Assembly: GCA_002633005.1 (NCBI GenBank)
Contig: NMRA01000614.1
Location: forward strand, 138,974 to 202,973
Direction: 5' to 3'
Source of the DNA: Phoronis australis
Taxonomy: Eukaryota > Phoronida > Phoronidae
DNA: 64,000 nt
This document shows, piece by piece, positions 1-11,935 of this stretch; position 1 is the stretch's first letter; the number at the start of each line of letters is the position of its first letter. The position numbers were made by a program, and so were the translations under genes. The notes beneath the pieces were generated by a model that searched no databases, was not told the origin of the DNA, and saw nothing but the letters and a program-made list of their open reading frames with translations.

Positions 1-273
1 AATTTCAGATCACCCATCCACGGGAATTTGTCCAGTTTATCAAACCTCTTCACGTCTGAGGTGCAACCCACAGCACAGCAGTAATACTTCGTTGGCATTG
101 GAAGGACGAATAGAGTAGTGCAGCCAAGAGGAGAAATCAGACAATAACAAATAACATGTAAAACTCCAGTGGCACGAAAATGAGACAGCAAACGTGCCTG
201 ACGGATGTTTACGGCACTGTGGGTAAATGCAGCGAGATTCGACTGTCTGTGTAATCCAGGACGGCCCTATTCC
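1..273 (-). repeat. Dispersed repeat copy 1, possible THAP-like coding remnant
   Basis: This stretch matches 49476-49726 along most of its length in the same orientation, with many substitutions and small indels, so it is one copy of a dispersed repeat. The copy is cut by the window edge. On the minus strand it can be read as a peptide with CCAVGC followed by DVKRFDKLDKFPW. That resembles the start of a THAP-type C2CH zinc finger, which is found in domesticated genes and P-element-like transposases. The zinc-finger call is an inference from a short segment; the repeat relationship is seen directly. Confidence 0.5.
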
Positions 274-472
274 CGAGCTAACGCCCACCTTAGTCGGAAC
301 AATTTCAAGCTACGCCTGATCGTCAAACTTTTCACCGACACCGCCTCCTGTCGATAGGACTTTTGTATGGTTCTGTGGCTACAAGAATTGGTCCTATTTT
401 ATGCGGATCCTCTTTATGGCTCAGTGGATAATCCGGGGTTGCATCCCGTGCACACAAGAAACTGGACAATGA

Positions 473-575
473 AGCTGGCGTTATCACATGCTTCGCTTAT
501 AATGCATGACGTTATCTGGTGAATGTTTAGATCTTGCTTTTTCGCGAGTTTCTTGTGTTTATGGAACGTAGCCAG
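473..575 (+). repeat. Dispersed ~90-bp repeat, copy a
   Basis: It shares a TCACATGCTTCGCTTATAAT-like start and a TTTTCGCGAG core with 2835-2925 (same strand) and with 28093-28180 (opposite strand). The three are diverged copies of one short dispersed element. A fourth partial match lies near 10005-10050. No coding capacity and no clear terminal repeats were seen. Confidence 0.45.
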
Positions 576-1160
576 ACAATGGTCGACCTTCTGCGAAAAT
601 GCGCAGTGCTTTTTTGAGTTGTAAATTGTCCAACACTGTTGTGAAGCACAACTGTTATCATGTGTATGGTACATGTGACTTTAATATCCCGAAATAGAAA
701 TTTACCCTCGGGCTTCAGTCAGCTGACGTATGCACGACTCTTGTGACAACAACTCGGTATAACATTACATTTGAACTTTTTCTGCAAATGTTGTTGTTTG
801 TTTTGTTAAGTGTTATGATCATTGATACTCCGATCCATGAGACCCATTCATACTCGCTTATATGCAGCTGTGACCCGAGTTCAAATAATTGATTGATCGG
901 TCAATTAGACATATAGTAGATACACACTAACTGGACTACTTTATCTAGTCGTCGTTGCTGAAGATATCGCCAAACGAGATAATGTAAGTAAAATCCACCT
1001 TGTTCGAAAATAATGGCAGGTTCACTTAACTTGCTTTCTATTTTTGACGAAAATATAATGAAAGAAATTTTGTACAATTAGTATAATGTTGCGATTATGT
1101 ATCAGTATTTACTATATAGCTGGAGAAACCAGGTTATGTTCATGCTCCTTGTTTTTAAAC

Positions 1161-1230
1161 TGATGACTGATTGGTTGGTTGGTCACTTGATTGTGTGATT
1201 GATTGGTTTATTGATGGATCGATTGATTTG
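1161..1230. repeat. Imperfect GATT/TGGT microsatellite
   Basis: A run of imperfect GATT, GGTT and TGAT tetranucleotides extends across about 70 bases. Confidence 0.7.
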
Positions 1231-1973
1231 TGGTGATAGTTTAACTGAGTTTTGCCATATTTTGGAAGTGGTCCAAATGACCAATGTTTAACAGGATCTT
1301 AATTGTTTGTTTGCGAAAACATAATCACGAAAGGAACATCGGTGAGCCAACTTTAAAGGACACTAAAGTTTTTAATTCTGTCACAAGGTGTCGCATAGTT
1401 AGTACATCCCATCAGAGATAACAGCATTTGCTTAGCTGTACCATCCCTTCATGAAGTTTGAAAGACTCGGTCTGGGTAGTATTTCTTCACAGTTGTCGAT
1501 TAATTCGGTCGAAGTGTTCACGATTGTTGACTGAGTAGAATTTTTAAAGAGTTTTCACTCACACTTCGAACTTTTGAGTGTTGGCGAGGGTTGAACAGAG
1601 TATTATTTTCTTCAAACATTTAAGTGATGTAGTGATACTTAACATCCTGAAAAGCTAAGGTATGGCTTAAGAATTCTCATTTTATCGTCAGAAACGACGT
1701 GCATCTTTAAAACCTTCATTGTCTGTCTTTCAGTATGCTCAGATGAATAACAAGTTTCTACAAAATGCAACGTTTTCGAGAATACAGTAACAATAAGAAT
1801 ATCTTTTAATTTATAAACAAAGTGCATGCGCAGTGACTGTTTCGTCATTTCCGGTTCCATCCATGGAACGTTTTGTAGATCATCTACGTCTGGTTTCAAA
1901 TTGTTTAAAGCTGCCCATTGGGTCCTAGCTTATAACAAAACCTCCTCCATCGGAGGATCACAGCCATTGAAAG

Positions 1974-2346
1974 AACGTTATGATGAAGATTCAATTAAAA
2001 ATTACAATAAAGCAGTGATGATGAGGATTCAAATTAAGATGCTGTAAAGACAGCTACGATGAAGGTTCAATTAAAGTTACTATGAAGGCAGCTATTATGA
2101 ATATTCAAAGTTACTATGGAGGCCGTTATGATGAGGATTCAATTAAAGGTTCTGTAAAGACAGACGTGATGAAGTTTGAATTAAAGGTGCTGTAAAGACA
2201 ATTACGATGAAAATTCAATTAAAGGTGTTGTAAAGACAGTTATGATAAAAATTCAATTAAAGGGGTTGTAAAAACAGTTATGATGAAGTTTGAAATAAAA
2301 GTTCTGCAAAGACAGTTTTGATGAGAATTCAATTAAAGGTGCTATA
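1974..2346. repeat. 38-bp minisatellite, about 9-10 copies
   Basis: Diverged tandem units of about 38 bases alternate GATGAAGATTCAATTAAAGG with a CTGTAAAGACAG-type segment. Units differ by substitutions and one shortened unit is present. The array is A+T-rich and broken by stops on both strands, so it is not coding. Confidence 0.85.
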
Positions 2347-2834
2347 AGCCATCGTTCTTTCACCAAATTAATTTAATTAATCGCGTTCAATTTGTTCCTT
2401 ACTAAGATAAGGCAAAAAGGAAAAGTTGGTGTTGGTCTTTTCCCAACTCATTTTGAGACCTGCACTTACCGGCTAAAAAACGTCCACCCGTATCAGAAAC
2501 CACAATCAATTATTACGTTTTTAGTCTAAGAAGTCCTCTTGGTTGGGGATAATCTTATAGTTCAATATTGCGTGAGACCAAGTTCAACATATTGGCTTGA
2601 TTCAGCTGGTTCTTTTATGCGTTGACGGAGCAGATTTTCTTGTAAAAACAACCTGCATGCTATAAGCTACCCAAGCATGGAGATAAGTCGGGAATGGATT
2701 GAAATCAGTTTCAAAATGGTAAGTTACCTAAATCACGATTATGCAGAAGTTGAATTCTACTCGTTGGTTTACAAGTCGTTGAGGTACCGGCATGGTTGCT
2801 ATCGTAGACCCAAGGCACTCGCGTTGAAAGCTAG

Positions 2835-2925
2835 TGTGGTCACGTGTTTCGCTGGTTACTAATGACTAAATACTTGCGTGATCTTGCGTTTTCGCGAGAT
2901 TCTTGGGTCTGAGGAACGCAGTCCA
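2835..2925 (+). repeat. Dispersed ~90-bp repeat, copy b
   Basis: This is the second copy of the family at 473-575 and 28093-28180. It has GTCACGTGTTTCGCTGGT near the start and the shared TTGCGTTTTCGCGAGATT core. Confidence 0.45.
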
Positions 2926-4927
2926 GGCGCGCGGGAGAGTTTAGATCGAGCCGAAAAAGTGCTAGATCATTTGGTGAAATCAGCTAAGAGCGGACGTGAT
3001 TTTATTTAAATTGGTTACTTTTTTATGAAGTACTGACATCATCTCTTTCGGGTTGCAGTCGACCTTGTGGTAATTTGTAGTCATAATTCACAACCTCAGT
3101 AAATAATTCATGGAGACGTCAAAACATGTAAACTAGTTTTTAATTATAGATCACTAACAGAGATCACGCACACTTCAACATTGTAGGTATCGATCTATTA
3201 AAACTGAATTAGCAAATTGAATTATATTCTGATTTTTGGAAAATGCTAATACATTTATCGTACTGAAAAACATTCCTGAGCGTTACGCTTTGGAAACGTC
3301 TGCCTCGTTCTTCACTGAACGATGCGTTAGAACTTTCATTGTACGAGTTCCTGCACCGTTGAGGTTATCAAACCCATTTATATGTTCAGTAAAACCGATG
3401 GAAAATCGAAACTAGGCCAAGGAAAATCAAATCCTGATCAGTTCAAGGATGATGGTCATTTTTCTCTTATAGTTCTACACTAGTTGCTTGGAATATTCAC
3501 TGAGTTTACATTTCAAAGGGCACTTTACTACGATCAGTTGTTGACACGAGTTTGGAATTACTCCCTTGGAACGTTTTACGTAAGTCACGAAAGTCAGTGA
3601 CTGTACTGTATGAATCAATGTTCTTTAATGACTTAATCAGTCTCCTAAGTAATTGCGGGGTAACTAAATGTAATTATCGTAGTTATGGACAGTACCCAGC
3701 GTCCAGGCAATTCGTTAATAATCGCAAACAATCGCTGCAAATTGGTCAATTTTGTCTGCGTGAAAGTCGATTAGCAGTTGGGAACCTAGAAGCATTGAAA
3801 ATGGCACGCAGCTCAGCGAGTTCTTACTCAATGCTTCCGGCTTTAGTGGGAAAATGATTTGATTTTATCCAGGCGCGTTGTAATTCCCAATCGATCACCG
3901 TGTTAAGAAGATACCCCAAAGTGTGACAACTAAAGAACATAAATTTCCTATTCATCATCCGTGCAGTTAATGTTTTGACGATTTCTTGAAGAGGTAAGAA
4001 ATTGTCTTTATTTAATTTCTAGTAAGTTACATGTACAGCTATTCTACGAGGAATTAGTTTTGTGGTAGCTATAGAGATAACAGACGAATCCAATCCAAGT
4101 CAGCGGCACGCACAACGTAGTTGCTACGTGCCTACACGTACGTTCTGTATGTCTCGTAGTATATCTCTGCCAGATACGTGTAGGATAGCCGCGTTTTAAC
4201 AGCTGGATTACAGCACAAGGAGTACGTAAGTTGAAGCTGAAGTTGCAGTTTTTTAAGTAAGGGCTTTAATTGCATTTTTGGCTGTTGTCGGAATGCACGT
4301 TCTTCGACACCTTTTACACAAGACTCAGGCTCGTTTACATGAAAAACGTAATTTTCTGATTCTCCGGAAATCTGAAAAGGGGGAATTTTTATGCTGTTTA
4401 TCCTTGGATTCATAGTTGGAATATTCATTCATATTTTAAATGATCGTTTATGAAGTAGTGTGAAAACGTACAAATTTGTTAATGATCACAAGTTCTTCTC
4501 GTGACAAAATACACGTCCAGAGTTCGTTTATACAACCGTTTTGTCACTTCGCTGGTAAACAACGATCGAAGGGTGTAATCTTCATAAAAGGTCATATTTA
4601 AGTAGCCAAAATGTGCCATAGCGATAATTTACATTGAGTATCAAGTGATCCGTGGTGGGATAGATTTCGTTCATTTCCATTATTTTGGCAAATGGGTTTG
4701 CGTTCCTAAGAATACGAAGAAATAGTGTCTAAGTAATCTTCAAGGAAATCGGGAGCATTTCCGCGTGTTCGCAGGGCCCTGAGCTCTGCAAGGTCTGGAG
4801 GGCATCGTTCACGTGTTCTTGGAAATGACAGACGCGGATGCAGGATCATGACCAGAAGGGGTAGACACGAGGGGGTCTTTATATTTCTCTGATACTGCGG
4901 AACACAAATAACCGAACTCTAGGATCG

Positions 4928-5449
4928 CTAACCCTGGATCTGTGGCTGACCGGTCACTTTTTCCATAATTAGCTCGGTTAAGTTTTCAAATGGCAAATCA
5001 TTATGGCACACACGGTGGCGTGATTCCACACTTTTCATATTCAGTTCTAGGACAAATAACACCAACTGTGCATGTAGCAATGTAATCATCTCAGTTCTTA
5101 TCATCCAATGTGAAGTTTGGATCGTTGAGGAGTAGGGCGGACCTTGTGAAAGGAGGGAAGCTCCGTCGTTTGTTTTGTTCAAAAATCTAGTGAGAAAGCG
5201 AGCAAGCTTTGTTGTCAACGCAGAAAGTCGCTTTGCTAGCATGTTGCATTCATTAGTTATTAAGTCTGACAATCTTGCTGTGGGCAGTTTTTCCAGAACA
5301 AAATAATTAATTTTTAATTCAAAAAACAGCTTTAATGAATGCAGAGCTGCTGGGTTCAGTTTCTGTTGTTTTTTCGTTTTTTTCAATAAACATTTGTTAA
5401 CTGATGCCAGATTACATGAGAGCGCAGTGAAACCTGGAAATCGTTTCAA
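4928..5449 (-). other. Unidentified 173-codon open frame
   Basis: This is the longest open frame upstream of the KCNH exons. The translation has no family motif I recognise, no signal peptide and no clear membrane segment. A frame of this length is close to what chance produces in 64 kb of such base composition. No partner exons were found beside it. It may be a fragment of an old mobile element or simply chance. Confidence 0.15.
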
Positions 5450-6336
5450 GAAACCCCCTTCTATTGAAAGTTTTTCTCATCCAGTGACCATCATGAGTTT
5501 CGAATATACTTCCATCAGTTCTTGCTGAAGTGCCACGAAGAGAATTGAGTGCTTGTTACCCAACAGTGAAACAGTGAATGGCCAATAAAGTATGCTCTTG
5601 TAGGCAGTTTCTCAAAAAATTTTTTGTTACCTAAATTTTATGAGAGGGATTAGCTGAAATGAGTTGGTTAATTATAAAAAACAGTAATTGAATTCCATAA
5701 AATAGGAACGGAACGTGACAGCGAAGTCCCCACGAGACATGGACTCCGTTCCAGACGAGACCGTTTTGACACATCGTTGCAAATTTTATAAGCTGAGTTT
5801 TCATGTTTTGACTTGGCCTAAAGTCTGTCATTATTCAACGAGATCTGGGAAAGAGGGATTGTGGTGGAAAAGAAGGACATCCTTTCCTTTTTACTACCTC
5901 AGATGGGGCTACAGAATGACATTGCAGACGTCCCAGTACAAAAGATGCATGACTGATTGGACTATAAAGTGTATTGGGCTGCTCAATCCTCATTCGGCGC
6001 AGTTGTTGTGGCACTTCTAAATGTGTCCACCGCTGGGTTTTTCACTGTAAGGGTATATGGAGAGCTGTTAAATGAAAAATAATGGCGCTACTTTAACAAC
6101 CGTGTCCTTCCCATTTCTCGTCCGTCTTCATGTTTGTGTCCCTCTGTCTTATCAGAAGGTTCATACTTCTCATCGGCTGCCCGAGCTTCATATTAGATGA
6201 CAAGGCTTGAATCCAATGAACTTATTACACACAGCGCTCACATGCTGTGCAGTCAGAAGGCAGATCTGCCGATCGATTCTCATATGAACGCTCGTCAGAC
6301 GTCGCAATGGTCTGCCTTCTTATCGTCTGCTGCCCC

Positions 6337-6337
6337 N
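6337..6337. other. Single undetermined base
   Basis: One N in the assembly. Confidence 0.99.
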
Positions 6338-9300
6338 ATCAGACGACAAATTGATTTCTTCTGATGACAACGAAGTCGGTTTCCCTTTTGATTCAGGTAG
6401 ACGTCCTATCTACTTTTTTAAAAACTCTCATCTGGACGCAGTGTTATCCGGATGAAATCAGCTTTGAGATAATGTTGATCTGAGTATAGCATTAATGCTC
6501 TTCTACCGCCGGTGGCGTTTATCAAGTTACGCCACTTCATTTAGAAGTCCGACACTCGGACGTGTTTTTGTTGGTTCCCATGATTGTTCTCCGGTTCTAA
6601 TTTTTATTGAGACAGTCAGACCATTGAATTTAGGAGTTTCAGTCGGACACTGAATAGTTTCCCATTGTAGATGGTTTTTGAGCAAGTTAAAATTCCATGG
6701 TTGTTAGCCACATTTCAACATTTTACGAGTTGGGCACGTTCCCATGTACGTCGGACGTTGATTTTCTCGGACTCGCGCGAATTTGCCAAATCTAAAATTT
6801 CTACATTCTTTCACACTGTCGGATCCAGAATTCCGTAAAGGGGGGCAACCACAGTCTTACGAAAGAAAATGGCCGCGTAAGCCCTAAGAACTGCATGGCG
6901 GTAGCGCTTTTTATTTTGGTGTCGCCCATAACGATTAAATAACTTTTTGGTTAACTACGAATGATATTTAAACCTATTGGTTCTATATTACATTTAAAAG
7001 CTCAGTATCCTGCTAGGAATGTTTATGGAGAGAATTAAGTAACAAATTGACACTTCTACAAGCATTTCACTATTTATACTTCTGAGTGAATAATAGCCTC
7101 GCTGTGATTGATAATAATATCAACCATTCTCCGACTTTATACATGTACCTCCGGCGAATACTGGAAACGTCTCTCTTAATAAATCACATGCTCTTATGTC
7201 CTGGGTCTGTCTGAAATCCATTAAATATGCCTGCGTAATAGTCGTTGGGAACTCGCACCAGGTGTACACGAAGTCTATCAAAATCAGATTGCTTTCCCCC
7301 TTATAATAACAAAATACTAAAACATGTTTATTACCTCATGGCTCACGCGTCTGGTGTATGTTTTTTCATTAGCACAGAAATTCTTCAGCGATGAATTCTG
7401 ATTTCGCGAAATGGATGCTGCACCTCCGTTGTGTCGTCATGGAGACATGCAAAGTGACAGGTTGTGTTCGTTATAACACGATAAACAACAACGTATATTG
7501 TAAAAGTTAAGTTTCTGTCACTATTTTTCCGTTCTGTTCTATTTCTGCGTTCTTCCACCGATCAATTTGCGCGAGCGTCTAGTAACATGTAAATAACCGA
7601 GTAGACAGTCTAACGAACCGCACTGGTGTTCTCATTTGCAATTCTTTTCCCATGGACACAATTCTTTTCACGAGCAGTTGCTCACGATTAACTGTTGTTC
7701 TCAAAATGAATCGGGCTCGTCAAAAGTGTGTCCGTAAAAATACAGATTTGCGATACGAAAGAAAACAAATAAAGCTCGTAAGAAAACAAATGTGTTCATG
7801 AAAAGGTAAGATGCCCTGTCCCACAAAACAGATCACTGCAGTACTCACTATGATTCTCACGCCATTCTATTCTTCCCCTCATTACGCTAAATAATGCGAT
7901 CTTTTGCCTGTTTTTCCGTCTGTGAGTGGCTATTCGAAAGACCTGTTAGGGGCATTCACGGTTTTCAACAAATGAGCTCGACTTTAGCCAAGAAATTACA
8001 TCTTGCGACACCCAATTTCTCGTCTGTTCTTATCCAACTAACGCTTTTTTAATGTTATTGTGAACGGTCCCCAGGGGCTACACGTGCAGCGTCTAATGGC
8101 TATAAACAATGAATCATTGCCTTTGTTACGTAAAGCAAGACAAGCGAACCATGTTTGTTCATTCGTCAACTGTGTCCTGTCAAGTCAACTGCAGTATATT
8201 TTCGCGGAAAACGTGTCCATTCTCACCAGTATCGATTCTGTTATAGCGCCGGACCGCATGGCACTATGTGAGTTGTAGGCTTTTTAGAAAAGAAATCGAT
8301 CTGCTGGACTTACACATATGTGCGTTTCTCATTATATCAAATTTATTGGAAATGTGTATTGTAACATGCCTGTGTTTTAAGCAATTAGGATCTTTAAGGA
8401 ACACCTGCTATGTTCATAATGTAATTTTTGCAGTCGGGTTTTGCCGGTAGAAAATTACTATTCACGTTCACAGGCATATCATTTGCTATAATATCTTTGC
8501 TGGCCAGTTTCGTACCATCGTTTCACATTTTCATAGCAAACAAGCTTTTTGATATGAAAATGTGGCATTGTTGTCAAATAAGTTGACACCACGGTGTTAA
8601 CTCGTTTCTTGTCAACTTCAGTGTGTTCACACATAGTTGGGTCGTGTCAACTCGTTCCGTATCAGCTGCTCCAGAGACTATAATTAACGTTTACTTCTCT
8701 TATCAAACGGCACAGGGATTTCAAAACTATCATTTTAGTATAGCAACTCGTCTCTTAGCTTGAGCGCAGTCTAGATACTGAGTTATCCGGACGTATAGAA
8801 CGCGGTAGCCAGTATTCTTTACTCTCGATCCGCACTGGTATTTCACTAGAAATTCTTTTCTTGATTTCTGTAGTTCCATTCAAGCAACGCATTTATTTTC
8901 TTACAAACAACATTTTCTCACAGACCACGAGTCAGTGTTTTTGGTAACAAGCTTAGTGACGATGCAATACGTCGCTGAATGTACGTGCAGTAACCTGTAG
9001 AATGTGAGAACTGCGGTTCATGAGAAGAAATGAGATATGTGATGAAGGATGTACGAAAGAAATGAAATGTGTTCATAGAAAAGAACAAATTTTTAATTCG
9101 TTTAGAGTCATACTGATTTCGATGAACATTTAACCCTGCTGTCGCCGAAATTGAATTTCCAAGAAGGCTTCGCTTTCCTCCACGTGATAAGGATCCTGCG
9201 GCTATATGCTCCTGTAAATATTCTGTTTCACGAGACAATTCTGTCTTACTATACATAAGTTTTCTTTGATTTTTAACGACAGATAATTAGGTTCCAAGGC

Positions 9301-10330
9301 AAATGTTGGTTCAACTCACGTACAGGCTATGCTATTAGCTCAAGTAATTACGTAACTGTCGACCTTCTGCACGACAAGCGCGTCGAGCTATTTCCCATTG
9401 TAGCTAATGGACTCTTGCTGTCTAATAATTAAATGAAAGACACTGCATATAACTTAAGTAGTGTCTCTTATGTTAGAAATACTTGGCATTACTTGACGCA
9501 CCGGCAGGCTTTCGTATTATACATCATGAATGATTTGAAAACGAGTAACGCACGCACGAGAGTAATTCCTCTACTCTCCCCGAAGACGGTCATCCTTTAT
9601 TTAGCCAGTCAAAGTAGTCTCGTCTGATTTAGCAAATTCCTTCAATAGTCATTTCAATCACGATCTAATGAAATTGTTGTACATTCACGACCAATCCTGC
9701 TAAAAAAATGATTGTCCTTATCTGACGAAGATCCGATCTTATTAACAGATAACGCTCCCTTGTCAGTTAAATCACGTCCGCGGTTAATCTCAAGCGCGGG
9801 TTTGCTTTAATATGCCTAAGCAACTGTTCACAATCCTTAGAAACTCCAATTAAAATGGTCGCTTACTTGTTTCAAGTTCGTTTAAAGGGTAAGTATTGTA
9901 GTCCTCAGAGAGTGTGTTTTTAAACTATTGGCACCGTCCTCTCCGAAAATCGCTTTCGCATATCCGTGCATCCAGGGTCGGTTCCGTAGAGGAAACTCGC
10001 GAGTGAGAGCTACTGAGACCACGTGCTTCGTTTTTAATGCATGACAGTATCCTGCTGTTCGTGTCAAACTCGTAAGAGACTAGTTTTCTGGAACCCTGGG
10101 TACGGAATGCCGCCGCCGTCTCGTTCATCACTCCCAAGTATGAAGCGCACAATAGTAAGCGAATACATTTCTGTGCGTAAAATGCTTTCAATAGTCTACG
10201 CGAGGAATGGGAAGTTATTTTGTGCTTAGAAAAGGTCATTTTACGTCTAATAAGGGTGTTATGCTACGCGCACCCATATCGTTGAGGGTAGCCATGTTGT
10301 CTAAGCTACTTTTTGCTACAAGCCGGGCGT

Positions 10331-10473
10331 GCGTTCAGTAGACGCTAGGACCTACGCTAGGACCTAGCTGAAATCTAGTCAACACCACGTGTTCTCATTT
10401 AAAATACACGGCAATAATTCTAGTAATCTCGCGAAGTCTTGCTTTATAGCGAGGTCCTAGCGTTACTGAACGG
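10331..10473 (+). mobile_element. Palindromic MITE-like element, GTTCAGTAACGCTAGG family, copy 1
   Basis: The two ends are inverted repeats of about 20 bases, roughly CGTTCAGTAGACGCTAGGAC against its complement at the right end. The CGCTAGGACCT motif is repeated inside the left arm. A diverged copy lies in opposite orientation at 35531-35652, with the same termini and a shared GCGAAGTCTTGCTTT-type interior. There is no coding capacity, so it is a nonautonomous element. Confidence 0.65.
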
Positions 10474-11334
10474 GAGGCAGGGCTCTGTTTCATGAAAAGT
10501 GACATATGGCTTTTAAGTCAGTTGTGTGCTCAAGTTGTGTGCGCAAGAGCCAATTTTTAAGACAAAAATTGGGTCTTGAGCAAGTAACTGCCTGGCTAAA
10601 TGTGTACAAAATTTTCAATGTGCAGCAATTATGGGTATATTGTCAGATACTTTAATCGCTTAGTAAAGTGAATAATAATTATTTCCCAGAAATTGTTGTA
10701 TGGAGCTTAAGACCAAATTTTTGTCTTAAGCTATTTTCACGAACCAAACCCCAGTTTCCAAGATTGGTGCCGATTTCTCTCAGTCCGTCGGCGAGCTTCT
10801 TAGTGAGGGCTCTATTGACTGTGTGGGTAAATGGTAAGTTGCAAACTATATCATACATGAAAATTCAATTAATTTTGACTTTTGCCTGGGGATGGCATTC
10901 ACTCAACGACTTCGGAAACAACACTGACGGTGAAATAAAGTACGAGCACCGATAAGTACGCATAGTGTAACGTCCCTATCCAACGTTGAACGAGCATTTC
11001 TACGTGCAGAATAACCTATTCTATGCATACAATAACCGCATTTGTATGCTAGTTTTTGTACTGGCATCTTATTAACAACATTAATTTGACTTCTTGCTAT
11101 TTATATTGTTGCTGTGTTCCCATGTACTTCAGAGTCACAGGAATCTGTTTCAGGAATTATTTTCATGAATACGTTGTGTTCGCTTGCGATCGAGAATGCC
11201 AGCAAGTTCGGTAGCCTCAGCCGACAGCTCTTGTATGACATCTGTGGCACTCAACTTGATCATTCAATAAATAAACGATAGGTTTATGAAGTGTTAAGGA
11301 GTTCATAAACGGGTACCTTTCTGCAGGTAGAATT

Positions 11335-11571
11335 GTGCTTAATTTACGGGTGCTTTTGCCTAATCTACGCGTTCTTCTGTTTAATCTACACGTACTTTTG
11401 CTTAATCTACGCGTATCTTTAGTTCTTAAATGATCATCGTTCTGCTCTTAATCAACAAAGTTAACGGCGTCATCATTTAAGTGGTCAGTGGATCAGAATC
11501 TGCAACTAACAGTACGCGTAGATTAAGCAAAAGTACGCGTAAATAAAGCAAAAGTATGCGCAGAAAAGTAC
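11335..11571. mobile_element. Inverted pair of 21-22-bp tandem arrays
   Basis: The left arm (11335-11420) carries about four tandem copies of a unit close to CTTTTGCTTAATCTACGCGT. The right arm (11510-11571) carries two to three copies of the reverse complement. The arms flank about 90 bases of unrelated sequence. This is the structure of a foldback-type or MITE element with repetitive arms. No transposase is present. Confidence 0.6.
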
Positions 11572-11820
11572 TCGTTGGCGCTTGGCGCGTCATATAGAAT
11601 ACCGTACCACCAACAGCAGCGCGAGAGAGCTTCGTCTTCGGATCTGAATCGAATAAACAAACCTCTAAGTCATGAATAAATCTTCCTGGCATTGATCCTG
11701 CGAAATTTGATGGAATTCAGAATAACGGCAAATTTATTATCTTAAAGCAAAAAATCCCAGTACATGTGTGCCTGAAAAAATATTGGGATTGTTTCAAGTA
11801 ATTTTCACATGGGAAAGGCA

Positions 11821-11824
11821 CTTG

Positions 11825-11866
<42 letters not shown>

Positions 11867-11935
11867 AGGTGTGCGTGTACGCGTGCCTACGTGCATGCGT
11901 CCGTATGCACGTGCGTTAGTATATGTGTGGGTGTG
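11821..11935. repeat. GT/GC-rich microsatellite
   Basis: A (GT)n run of about 18 bases passes into (GTGC)n and then an imperfect GTGTGCGTACGC-like tract. The hydrophobic, Cys-rich open frame across it is a by-product of the repeat. Confidence 0.85.

Noticed and set aside
8918-9256. 112-codon minus frame
   Set aside because: No motif, no splice partners, and length within chance expectation.
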